From Acidaminococcaceae bacterium (GTDB lineage: Bacteria; Bacillota; Negativicutes; Acidaminococcales; Acidaminococcaceae): 9,767 nt of DNA. The stretch is from the NCBI GenBank assembly GCA_003512125.1, contig DOSQ01000076.1:1-9767 (forward strand), written 5' to 3'. Under the pieces are notes generated by a model. The model saw nothing but the letters and a program-made list of their open reading frames with translations, was not told the origin of the DNA and ran no database searches. Position numbers and translations under genes: made by a program. Below, in pieces: positions 1 to 5,943 of this stretch (the first letter of the stretch is position 1; every line of letters starts with the position of its first letter).

Positions 1-4
1 TTTT

Positions 5-23
5 TAAAAAATCATTGATTTTT
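5..23. repeat. AT-rich inverted repeat at the window edge
   Basis: AAAAATCA (7-14) and TGATTTTT (16-23) are perfect complements separated by one base. The element TTGATTTTT recurs at 27-35, where it overlaps the -35 box of the panS promoter. It may be the tail of a terminator for a gene left of the window, or simply AT-rich promoter DNA. The arms hold little G or C, so the stem would be weak. Confidence 0.25.
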
Positions 24-26
24 CAC

Positions 27-55
27 TTGATTTTTTCGTTTCTTTCTGCTACTAT
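27..55 (+). promoter_or_regulatory. Promoter of the panS-panC-panD operon
   Basis: TTGATT (27-32) and TACTAT (50-55) are separated by exactly 17 bases and fit the sigma70/sigmaA consensus well. The region upstream is very AT-rich. Transcription would begin near position 62, giving a leader of about 185 nt before the panS start codon, which is long enough to hold the hairpins described at 138-212. The call is from sequence only. Confidence 0.6.
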
Positions 56-137
56 CTTTCTGGAATCGGAGCGGCATGGAAGGCATCCTGTGGAGCTTTA
101 CCAGCAACACCGCAACGTTTCCGGACAAAGTCATACA

Positions 138-165
138 TCGCTTGGATCTTACAAGACCGGGACGA
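138..165 (+). promoter_or_regulatory. Candidate pan RNA motif hairpin (two bulged adenosines)
   Basis: The RNA folds into an 11-bp stem: 138-140 with 163-165, 141-145 with 157-161 (two G-U pairs at 142/160 and 143/159), and 147-149 with 154-156, closed by a UACA loop at 150-153. The only unpaired bases in the stem are A146 on the 5' side and A162 on the 3' side, five pairs apart. A stem-loop with two conserved bulged A residues is the published description of the 'pan' RNA motif, found upstream of pantothenate genes in Firmicutes and other phyla. The location here, in the leader of a panCD operon, fits. The usual tandem second copy is not clear; a weaker hairpin lies at 90-110 (GUG/CAC and GCU/AGC around a purine internal loop). 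The match is from memory of the motif, not a covariance-model search. Confidence 0.5.
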
Positions 166-183
166 GACGCTAAAAGGCTGTAT

Positions 184-212
184 TGCGCATCTTTCCGGAT
201 GCGCATTTTTTT
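184..212 (+). terminator. Intrinsic terminator in the panS leader (possible attenuator)
   Basis: TGCGCATC (184-191) and GATGCGCA (198-205) form a perfect 8-bp stem with a 6-base loop, followed directly by seven T residues (206-212). It lies after the operon promoter and 22 bases before the panS ribosome site, so it looks like an attenuator rather than the end of an upstream gene. An outer helix of 176-183 with 213-220 could extend the stem and leave the T-run as a bulge once polymerase has passed. TCCGGA at 120-125 is self-complementary and occurs again at 194-199 within the terminator, so the two copies could pair as an anti-terminator; that part is inference. Confidence 0.7.
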
Positions 213-233
213 ATGCAGCTCTCCTGGAAAAAG

Positions 234-240
234 AAGGAGG
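234..240 (+). promoter_or_regulatory. Ribosome binding site fixing the panS start
   Basis: AAGGAGG lies six bases before ATG 247. It decides the start: the reading frame is open back to an ATG at 76, but that ATG has no comparable site, and the extra 57 residues would be translated across the leader hairpins. Confidence 0.85.
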
Positions 241-246
241 AGAAGA

Positions 247-1254
247 ATGAAAAAGCTGTGTGAACTCATCGGGAAGTATTTTGGAGTAGTCATCATCTTA
301 TTCTTTATCGGGGGCATGACCTGTCCGCCGGCATTCACCTGGGTGCTGGGAAAACTGGCAGGGTTTTCGCTTCTCAGCATGATGCTGGGGATCATCATGT
401 TCGGCATGGGCACCACCATGGAACTGAAAGATTTCCGGCTTATCCTGCAACGCCCGCGGGATGTGTTTTTAGGAGCTGTTGCACAATATGCCGTAATGCC
501 GTTCCTGGCATATCTGCTTGCCCGTGCATTTGATCTGGATGCGGCCCTTACTGTCGGCGTGGTACTGGTTGGTACCTGTCCCGGCGGTACGGCGTCTAAC
601 GTTATTACGTTTATCAGCAAAGGAGACCTGGCTCTTTCCGTAACCATGACGACGGTTTCCACGTTGCTTTCTCCGATTATGACCCCGCTGCTTACGTATC
701 TCATTATCGGACAGCGGATTGATTTCAGCCCCATTGCCATGTTCTGGAGCATTGTCCAGATCGTCATTATCCCAATAGGGTTTGGCGTGGCATTGCGTCA
801 TTATTTCCCGGTCTGGTGCGAAAAAGCCAAAGCTTACCTGCCGGCGCTTTCCTGCCTGTGCATTTCTTTACTGATCGCAGGACTTGCGGGCGCCAGCCGT
901 GAAGCAATTCTGGCATCTTCCGTAACCATTATTGCCGTAGTTGTGCTCCACAACCTGCTGGGCTGCCTGCTGGGCTTTGTAATCGGCCATGTTTCCGGTA
1001 TGAGCTGGAAAAAGTGCGTGGCACTTTCCATTGAAGTTGGTATGCAGAATTCCGGTCTTGCGGCGGGTCTGGCCAAAACGCATTTTGCCAGCCTTGCTGC
1101 CGCTGCGGTCCCGGGGGCTATCTTCAGCAGCTGGCATAACATTTCCGGCAGTATCCTGGCCTGGTTATATGTGAATTATCTGAATCCCCGCTTTGATAAG
1201 GAATCAGAGGATTATGCAGAACAGATCCCTGAAAAAGTGCAGACCGCGCAATAA
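247..1254 (+). CDS. panS: BASS-family transporter, probable pantoate/ketopantoate transporter (PanS-like)
   Basis: A 335-residue membrane protein of the bile acid:sodium symporter (BASS) superfamily, almost wholly hydrophobic apart from a charged C-terminal tail of about 20 residues. Family signatures are clear: MFGMGTTMEL near residues 51-60, CPGGTASNVITFISKGD at 111-127 followed by a Ser/Thr-rich STLLSPIMTP stretch, and EVGMQNSGLAAGLA at 263-276, whose acidic and Gln/Asn residues contribute to sodium binding in the superfamily. ATG 247 was chosen because it has a strong AAGGAGG site and gives the usual family length. The gene leads an operon with panC 54 bases downstream. Salmonella PanS, a BASS protein, moves ketopantoate/pantoate, and this position beside panCD supports the same role. 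The family level is certain; the substrate is inferred from context, and a general organic-anion symporter cannot be excluded. Confidence 0.8.
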   Translation: MKKLCELIGKYFGVVIILFFIGGMTCPPAFTWVLGKLAGFSLLSMMLGIIMFGMGTTMELKDFRLILQRPRDVFLGAVAQYAVMPFLAYLLARAFDLDAALTVGVVLVGTCPGGTASNVITFISKGDLALSVTMTTVSTLLSPIMTPLLTYLIIGQRIDFSPIAMFWSIVQIVIIPIGFGVALRHYFPVWCEKAKAYLPALSCLCISLLIAGLAGASREAILASSVTIIAVVVLHNLLGCLLGFVIGHVSGMSWKKCVALSIEVGMQNSGLAAGLAKTHFASLAAAAVPGAIFSSWHNISGSILAWLYVNYLNPRFDKESEDYAEQIPEKVQTAQ

Positions 1255-1308
1255 GAAAGCAGAATCTAATGGAAATTTTTTTGTAAAGGATATAACAGGA
1301 GGAAAAAG

Positions 1309-2166
1309 ATGAAACTGATAAAAACTGTAAGGGAATTACAGGCGTTAGTAAAAGAAGTAAAAAAATCGGGGAAAAGCATCGGGCTTGTTCCTACCATGGG
1401 TGCCCTGCATGAAGGGCATGCATCGCTGATTAAGGCAGCACATGCAGAAAATGACTTTACAATCGTCAGTGATTTTGTTAATCCGACTCAGTTTGGTCCC
1501 ACGGAAGATCTGGATGCTTACCCGAGAACCCTGAATCATGACTGCGAACTTGCTGCGGAAATGGGGGCTGATGTGCTTTTCGCGCCTTCTCCCGCTGAGA
1601 TGTATCCCAGCAAGGATATGACCTGGGTGGAAGTTACCGGCGGGATCACAAAGGTACTGTGTGGCCGCAGCCGCCCCATTCATTTCCGGGGCGTAGCTAC
1701 GGTGGTCAGCAAATTGTTTAACCTGGCCCAGCCTGACAAAGCCTACTTCGGACAGAAGGATGCACAGCAGGCGCAGGTTCTGAAACGTATGGTCAAGGAT
1801 CTTTTCTTTCCGCTGGAAATCCGTGTCATGCCGATTGTGCGTGAAGCGGACGGCCTGGCGAAGAGCAGCCGCAATGTGTATCTGAATACGTCGGAGAGAA
1901 AAGCTGCGGTAGTTTTAAGTCAGGCGTTGCAGCAGGCAAAGGCTGCTTTTGAAAAAGGGGAGCGCAACAGTGAGGCGTTGGTGGCAATGGTGACGGAAAC
2001 CATCCGGAAGGAGCCCCTGGCTGAGATTGATTATGTGGAAATCTATCGGCTGCCCGAACTTTCGCCTGCGGAAAACGTGATCACAACAGACCATCTGCTG
2101 GCTGTGGCTGTTAAGTTTGGCACAACCCGCCTGATTGACAATACGATTTTACAGGCAGAAGCGTAA
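1309..2166 (+). CDS. panC: Pantoate--beta-alanine ligase (pantothenate synthetase)
   Basis: This cytoplasmic enzyme joins pantoate and beta-alanine with ATP to give pantothenate, the precursor of coenzyme A. At 285 residues it matches the usual length of about 280. The nucleotidyl-transferase signature is visible: VPTMGALHEGH at 27-37 containing the HxGH motif, the pantoate-binding FVNPTQFGP at 56-64, FGQKDAQQ at 147-154, and SSRNVYL at 186-192, which fills the KMSKS-like position. The start has an AGGAGG site about seven bases upstream. The gene sits between the transporter and panD, 23 bases before panD, so it should be co-transcribed. Two small departures from the common pattern are Asp55, where a hydrophobic residue usually precedes FVNPTQF, and Lys185 before SSRN. 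All recognised catalytic motifs are intact. Confidence 0.97.
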   Translation: MKLIKTVRELQALVKEVKKSGKSIGLVPTMGALHEGHASLIKAAHAENDFTIVSDFVNPTQFGPTEDLDAYPRTLNHDCELAAEMGADVLFAPSPAEMYPSKDMTWVEVTGGITKVLCGRSRPIHFRGVATVVSKLFNLAQPDKAYFGQKDAQQAQVLKRMVKDLFFPLEIRVMPIVREADGLAKSSRNVYLNTSERKAAVVLSQALQQAKAAFEKGERNSEALVAMVTETIRKEPLAEIDYVEIYRLPELSPAENVITTDHLLAVAVKFGTTRLIDNTILQAEA

Positions 2167-2189
2167 ACACTAAAACAGGGGGAAATTAC

Positions 2190-2597
2190 ATGTTATATAC
2201 TATGTTTCATGGAAAAATCCACCGCGCTGTTGTAACGCAGGCGCGTCTGGATTATATGGGAAGCATCACCATTGATGAGGACCTTTTGGATGCGGCAGGC
2301 ATACTGCCCGGTGAAAAAGTCCAGATTGTGAACAATAATAACGGGGAACGGCTGGAAACCTATACCATTGCCGGGGAACGCGGCAGCGGTGTTATTTGTC
2401 TGAACGGTGCCGCTGCACGGAAAGCGCAGGTGGGTGACGTTGTCATTATTATTGCCTACGCTGTTATGAATGAGGAAGAAGCAAAACAGCATACACCGAA
2501 AGTTGTTATGGTGGATGAGCACAACCGTGTTATCGTTGACATCGGGAGGGAAAAAGCAAATCAGACAAACGCGGAAGCGTTAGGCACCCTGAAATAA
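2190..2597 (+). CDS. panD: Aspartate 1-decarboxylase precursor
   Basis: This pyruvoyl enzyme decarboxylates L-aspartate to beta-alanine, the second substrate of PanC. The 135-residue precursor aligns along its length with E. coli PanD. The self-cleavage site Gly24-Ser25 is present (DYMGSITID), where Ser25 becomes the pyruvoyl group. Lys9, Arg54, Thr57 and Tyr58 occupy the conserved active-site positions, and LNGAAARKAQVGD (about 86-98) matches the family's NGAAAH...GD motif. The start has an AGGGGG ribosome site, and the gene follows panC by 23 bases. It ends the operon: an intrinsic terminator lies about 75 bases downstream. No panZ/panM maturation factor is seen nearby, which is normal outside enterobacteria, where precursors usually self-cleave. 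Identification is firm. Confidence 0.97.
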   Translation: MLYTMFHGKIHRAVVTQARLDYMGSITIDEDLLDAAGILPGEKVQIVNNNNGERLETYTIAGERGSGVICLNGAAARKAQVGDVVIIIAYAVMNEEEAKQHTPKVVMVDEHNRVIVDIGREKANQTNAEALGTLK

Positions 2598-2671
2598 TGG
2601 CGGGTTAAGTATTTTCTGCCTGATTTGAAATAGTTTTATCTTAATAGTTGTGTATCTTGTCTTAAAAGTTT

Positions 2672-2702
2672 AACGGAAAGGTTTCCTGCCTTTCCGTTTT
2701 TT
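2672..2702 (+). terminator. Intrinsic terminator of the pan operon
   Basis: AACGGAAAGG (2672-2681) pairs perfectly with CCTTTCCGTT (2689-2698) around a 7-base loop, and the T-run extends to 2702. It sits 75 bases after the panD stop and ahead of the next promoter, so it separates the pantothenate operon from the transporter unit. Confidence 0.9.
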
Positions 2703-2763
2703 GTTTATCTGTTACAGTTTAGTTGCAGAAAGTAGTGTATACAGTATTCCTTTGTGTGAAATA

Positions 2764-2792
2764 TTGTTAAGTTTGTTTCCTGATGATATACT
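2764..2792 (+). promoter_or_regulatory. Extended -10 promoter of the DcuC-type transporter gene
   Basis: TTGTTA (2764-2769) and TATACT (2787-2792) are spaced by 17 bases, and TGA directly before the -10 box makes the extended TGn element. This is the best promoter in the window. The transcript would start near 2799, leaving a leader of about 83 nt. That leader has only a modest hairpin, UCGGGC (2806-2811) with GCCUGA (2818-2823), and no U-run, so no attenuator is evident. The rest of the panD-dcuC gap (2703-2763) shows nothing recognisable. Confidence 0.75.
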
Positions 2793-2881
2793 AAAAAATA
2801 ATAATTCGGGCATAAACGCCTGATTATTTAAGGAAGGCCGGAATTAAAGCATTTCTTTAACACGGCAAAGGGGGTAATTTT

Positions 2882-4129
2882 ATGTTAATCTTAGGTTGTC
2901 TTATTGTTCTGGCAGCGCTATTCCTGCTGGTAAAGCGCTATGAAGCCAGGATGGTGCTGGTCTGTGCCGGTATCGTCATGTGCCTGGCGTCGGGAGCTCC
3001 CATGAAAGCATTGGACGCTTTCGCCAAAGGCATGGGCAGCGGCATGATTTCTTCCGCCTGCTCCAGTATGGGTTTTGCGTTGGCCATGCGTTTCACGGGT
3101 TGTGATAAACATCTGATCAACGCCCTGGCAAAACTGTTGTTAAAAGTGAACTGGCTCTTGATTCCCGGCGTTATCTTCGGGACCTATGCCGTAAACGTGG
3201 CACTGCCCAGCGCGGCCGGCACGGCTGCAGCGGCGGGCGCGATCTTTATTCCTATCCTGATGGGCGCGGGTGTTCATCCGGCTATGGCAGCCGCCGCGGT
3301 TAAGTGCGGTACCTACGGTTCCATGTTGAATCCGGGCCTGGCCCACAACCCGTTTGTGGCTAAGATTGCCGGCGTGAATGTAATGGACGTCATCGCATTC
3401 CATTACAAAGCCAATATTGCCTCCCTGCTGGTGGGCGCAGTAGTTTTAACCGCGATTGCTTATTTCCTGAAAGAAAACAAGGGCCATGTGGTGGAAGGTC
3501 TGGAACTGGATACTGAGTTTAAAGTGAATCCGCTCTACGCCCTGATGCCTGTTGTTCCTATTGCTATCCTGATTTTAGGCGCTACCGGTCTGGTTCCTAT
3601 CTTTAAGATGGGCGTAGCTCAGGCCATGGTCATCGGCGCCATCCTGACCTGCATCGTAACCCGGACCAATCCGGCAGCTTTGACGAAATCGTTCTTTGAC
3701 GGCATGGGTAAAGCTTACGGCGATATCATCGGTATCATTCTGGCGGCAGGCGTGTTTGTAGCCGGTATGAATGCCATGGGTCTGGTAAAGGCCTTTATCG
3801 CTGCCATGGTCAACAATCCGTCTATCGTTAAGATTTGTGCGTCCGTTGGCCCATTCCTGCTGGGTCTGATCACCGGTTCCGGCGATGCGGCAACCTTTGC
3901 GTTTAATGAAGCGGTTACACCTCATGCAGCCGATTTTGGTATGTCTATCGTACAGATGGGTTCCATGGCTACCCTGGGCGGTACCCTGGGCCGCACTATG
4001 TCCCCGATTGCCGGCGCAACCATTATCGTAGCCGGTATTGCAGGCATCAGCCCCATGGAAGTTACCCGCCGCAATGCGATCCCCATGGTTTTCGCTATGA
4101 TCGTTGGTATGATGTTCCTGGCTTTCTGA
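2882..4129 (+). CDS. DcuC-family anaerobic C4-dicarboxylate transporter
   Basis: A 415-residue inner-membrane protein, hydrophobic throughout, with roughly 10-12 predicted membrane spans. The C-terminal half carries the DcuC-family signature GSGDAATFAFNEAVTPHA (332-349), then LGRTMSPIAGATIIVAG (369-385) and ISPMEVTRRNAIP (389-401), matching the order GSGNAP...LGRT-SPV...ISPFEVVKR in E. coli DcuC. It is shorter than E. coli DcuC (about 460). The start has an AAAGGGGG ribosome site. DcuC proteins exchange or export succinate, fumarate, malate or aspartate in anaerobes. Here the next gene, 120 bases on, is an AbgA-like amidohydrolase, so an N-substituted glutamate or related dicarboxylate is another possible substrate. 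Family membership is firm, substrate is not; no symbol is given because the family contains many paralogues. Confidence 0.88.
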   Translation: MLILGCLIVLAALFLLVKRYEARMVLVCAGIVMCLASGAPMKALDAFAKGMGSGMISSACSSMGFALAMRFTGCDKHLINALAKLLLKVNWLLIPGVIFGTYAVNVALPSAAGTAAAAGAIFIPILMGAGVHPAMAAAAVKCGTYGSMLNPGLAHNPFVAKIAGVNVMDVIAFHYKANIASLLVGAVVLTAIAYFLKENKGHVVEGLELDTEFKVNPLYALMPVVPIAILILGATGLVPIFKMGVAQAMVIGAILTCIVTRTNPAALTKSFFDGMGKAYGDIIGIILAAGVFVAGMNAMGLVKAFIAAMVNNPSIVKICASVGPFLLGLITGSGDAATFAFNEAVTPHAADFGMSIVQMGSMATLGGTLGRTMSPIAGATIIVAGIAGISPMEVTRRNAIPMVFAMIVGMMFLAF

Positions 4130-4142
4130 TTCGATAACGAAT
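4129..4142. repeat. Small inverted repeat after the transporter stop codon
   Basis: ATTCG (4129-4133) and CGAAT (4138-4142) form a perfect 5-bp inverted repeat around ATAA, beginning at the last base of the transporter's stop codon and running into an AT-rich stretch that includes TATACT (4142-4147). It could be a small operator by a weak internal promoter, but no acceptable -35 box lies at the right distance. Function is unassigned. Confidence 0.2.
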
Positions 4143-4167
4143 ATACTATATTTAAATTATGATAAGC

Positions 4168-4200
4168 TTCCGCGTATCCGTGCAGTGCGGGTACGCGGAA
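4168..4200 (+). promoter_or_regulatory. Very stable intergenic hairpin without a U-tract
   Basis: TTCCGCGTA (4168-4176) pairs perfectly with TACGCGGAA (4192-4200). The helix continues inward through 4177-4181 with 4187-4191, including two G-U pairs, to give 14 continuous base pairs and a 5-base loop. No T-run follows, so it is not a classical intrinsic terminator. Placed between the transporter and the AbgA-like gene, it most likely protects the upstream mRNA from 3' exonucleases, or pauses polymerase to set the ratio of the two products. It could also be a binding site for a regulator. Confidence 0.6.
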
Positions 4201-4249
4201 CATATACTTACAGACTGTGAGAGTTTAAAGAAAAGGAAAGAATGATACT

Positions 4250-5548
4250 ATGGAAACGATTTGGAAACAGGCAGAAGCATTAAAACCGGAACTGATTGCC
4301 AGACGGCGTGATCTCCATACCCATCCGGAAACCGGATGGACGGAGTTCCGGACGGCATCAATGATTATTAATGAACTGAAAGCATTAGGCTATGAAGTGC
4401 ATTTTGGTGACGAAGTAGTGGCAGAAGCGTCCATGATGGGGCGGCCTTCTGCAGGGGAACTGGAAGACTATATGAAACGTGCCATATCCGAAGGGGCAGA
4501 CCCGGTGCTGGTGGAGAAAATGGCCGGCGGCAAGACCGGCGTGGTAGGCATTCTGGATACGGGCAGACCCGGTAAAACTGTTGCGTTCCGTTTTGATATG
4601 GATTGCAACGATGTGGAAGAAGATAAAGGAGGGGCACACCGTCCGGCAGCGGAAGGGTTCCGTTCCACACATGCAAAGGCGATGCATGCCTGCGGGCATG
4701 ACGGGCATGTGACCATCGGTCTGGCTACGGCCAAACTGTTAAAGGAAAATATGGACGCACTGCAGGGCCGTATCAAACTGATTTTCCAGCCTGCGGAAGA
4801 AGGGGTCCGCGGTGCGCTGGCCATGGTGGATGCCGGTGTGGTAGACGATGTGGATTACCTGTTTGGCGGGCACATCGGTTTCAAGTGTACCCAGGCGGAT
4901 ACGCTGGTAACCATGACGGACGGCTTTCTGGCCACAACGAAGATGGATGCAGTGTTCCACGGTGTTTCCGCCCATGCCGGAGCGGCACCGGAGGAAGGAA
5001 AGAACGCCTTGCTGGCAGCGGCCCAGGCAGCCATCAGCTTAAGCACGATTTCCCGGCACAGTCAGGGCTCCAGCCGCATCAATGTAGGCGTGCTGAACGC
5101 GGGGACCGGGCGAAACGTGGTTCCTGACATTGCTTCCATGAAAATTGAGACACGGGGCGGTAACACGGAGATCAATGAATTCATGGTCAAAGAAGCCCGT
5201 CGTATGTTGCAGGCTGCAGCAGATCTGTACGATGTAAAGGTCGAGATATCCCTGGCAGGCGGCGCGCCGGCCAGCATTTACGATAAGGAACTGGCGGAAG
5301 AAATTGCGGCGCTGGTCAAAGAAAAATGCGGTTACGCCAATGTGCTGACCTATGTGGATATGGGCGGCAGTGAAGACTGCACGTATTTTATGGACCGGGT
5401 ACAGAAGCGCGGCGGAAAAGCAGCGTATATGATGTACGGAACCCCGATCGCGGCCGGCCACCACAACAGTCATTTTGATTTTGATGAGGAAGTACTCTGG
5501 AAAGCGGCGGCAACGCTGGCAGAACTGGCTGTAAAATACAGTGCGTGA
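4250..5548 (+). CDS. AbgA-like M20 metallo-amidohydrolase (aminobenzoyl-glutamate/N-acyl amino acid hydrolase)
   Basis: A 432-residue cytoplasmic zinc amidohydrolase of the M20D group. The N-terminus has RRRDLHTHPETGWTEFRTAS (18-37), and metal ligands are apparent as Cys148 and His150 in MHACGHDGH, Glu184 in PAEEG, His208, and His404/405 in AGHHNSHFDF. The middle, around residues 235-300, is the dimerisation domain (SAHAGAAPEEGKNALLAAAQ, NVGVLNAGTGRNVVP). Length and run of motifs, including DTGRPG, AMVDAGVVDDVDY and MGGSED, closely follow E. coli AbgA (436 residues), the A subunit of p-aminobenzoyl-glutamate hydrolase, rather than shorter hippurate hydrolases. The start has an AAGGAAAG site. 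In E. coli, AbgA works with AbgB and the AbgT transporter; here there is no adjacent abgB and the neighbouring transporter is DcuC-type. The fold and chemistry are firm; the exact amide substrate is inferred. Confidence 0.85.
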   Translation: METIWKQAEALKPELIARRRDLHTHPETGWTEFRTASMIINELKALGYEVHFGDEVVAEASMMGRPSAGELEDYMKRAISEGADPVLVEKMAGGKTGVVGILDTGRPGKTVAFRFDMDCNDVEEDKGGAHRPAAEGFRSTHAKAMHACGHDGHVTIGLATAKLLKENMDALQGRIKLIFQPAEEGVRGALAMVDAGVVDDVDYLFGGHIGFKCTQADTLVTMTDGFLATTKMDAVFHGVSAHAGAAPEEGKNALLAAAQAAISLSTISRHSQGSSRINVGVLNAGTGRNVVPDIASMKIETRGGNTEINEFMVKEARRMLQAAADLYDVKVEISLAGGAPASIYDKELAEEIAALVKEKCGYANVLTYVDMGGSEDCTYFMDRVQKRGGKAAYMMYGTPIAAGHHNSHFDFDEEVLWKAAATLAELAVKYSA

Positions 5549-5556
5549 TGCAAATC

Positions 5557-5605
5557 AGCTGTAATTGTGTAACATCGCAGGATGTTTACAATTACAGCTT
5601 TTTTT
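5557..5605 (+). terminator. Strong intrinsic terminator after the AbgA-like gene
   Basis: AGCTGTAATTGT (5557-5568) pairs perfectly with ACAATTACAGCT (5588-5599). The stem continues inward as GTAACATC against GATGTTTAC with a single bulged base, closing on a GCAG loop at 5577-5580, and seven T residues follow (5599-5605). It starts eight bases after the stop codon and cuts the transporter/AbgA-like unit from the next hydrolase gene. Confidence 0.93.
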
Positions 5606-5613
5606 GTCATAAT
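5585..5613 (+). promoter_or_regulatory. Candidate promoter for the carbamoylase gene, overlapping the terminator
   Basis: TTTACA (5585-5590) and CATAAT (5608-5613) are 17 bases apart, a reasonable sigma70 match, but the -35 box lies in the 3' arm of the preceding terminator. Transcription would start near 5620 and give a leader of about 180 nt. Within that leader, AGGT/ACCT flanked by ATC/GAT at 5625-5642 forms an imperfect inverted repeat that could be an operator. The remaining leader (5643-5736) is purine-rich with no other element seen. Confidence 0.35.
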
Positions 5614-5736
5614 AAAAGTAACGTATCAAGGTAAAACCTGATGCGGATAAGGGAAAAAAGAATAAGTGCTTTCCTGCAAAATTGGGAAGCAAAACGGAAG
5701 ATTGTAAAAGTAATAAAATTCTAAGAAAGGAAAAGT

Positions 5737-5943
5737 ATGGTGGCAGCTTCTAAGGAAACTCATTTAATCAACGTTTCCCTAAATACATCATACAAGAAAG
5801 CGTATGTTACCAGTAAACAAAAAACGTGTGGAAGAACTGATCGGCGGCCTGGCAAAATTTGGCAGAACCGATGCGGGCATTACCCGCCTGGCTTATACCA
5901 GTACAGACAAAGCGGCCCAGATGTGGCTGCTGAAGCAAATTGA
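5737..5943 (+). CDS. Possible upstream overlapping ORF of the carbamoylase gene
   Basis: A 68-codon ORF with AAAGGA (5726-5731) five bases before its ATG, a better ribosome site than the one serving the hydrolase start at 5804. It runs in a different frame across that start and ends 140 bases inside the hydrolase gene. The product is basic with no recognisable domain; beyond codon 22 its sequence is dictated by the overlapping gene, so it is unlikely to be a conserved protein. Possible roles are a leader ORF that limits or couples translation of the hydrolase, or no role at all. A frameshifted, longer hydrolase N-terminus is less likely because the 5804 start already gives the standard family length. 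Confidence 0.25.
   Translation: MVAASKETHLINVSLNTSYKKAYVTSKQKTCGRTDRRPGKIWQNRCGHYPPGLYQYRQSGPDVAAEAN

Noticed and set aside
60..212. T-box or TPP riboswitch in the panS leader
   Set aside because: No T-box TGGNACCGCG-type sequence and no thi-box core were found; the bulged-A hairpin fits the pan motif better.
76..246. 57-codon N-terminal extension of the transporter gene from ATG 76
   Set aside because: It would run through the leader hairpin and terminator, is basic and unlike BASS N-termini, and lacks a ribosome site, while ATG 247 has AAGGAGG at ideal spacing.
12..767. Long minus-strand ORF opposite the transporter gene
   Set aside because: It lies antisense to a clear BASS gene, has no ribosome site or recognisable domain, and its composition is that of a shadow frame.
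4142..4147. Internal promoter before the AbgA-like gene (TATACT)
   Set aside because: No acceptable -35 box lies 16-18 bases upstream, so the -10-like sequence alone is not enough.
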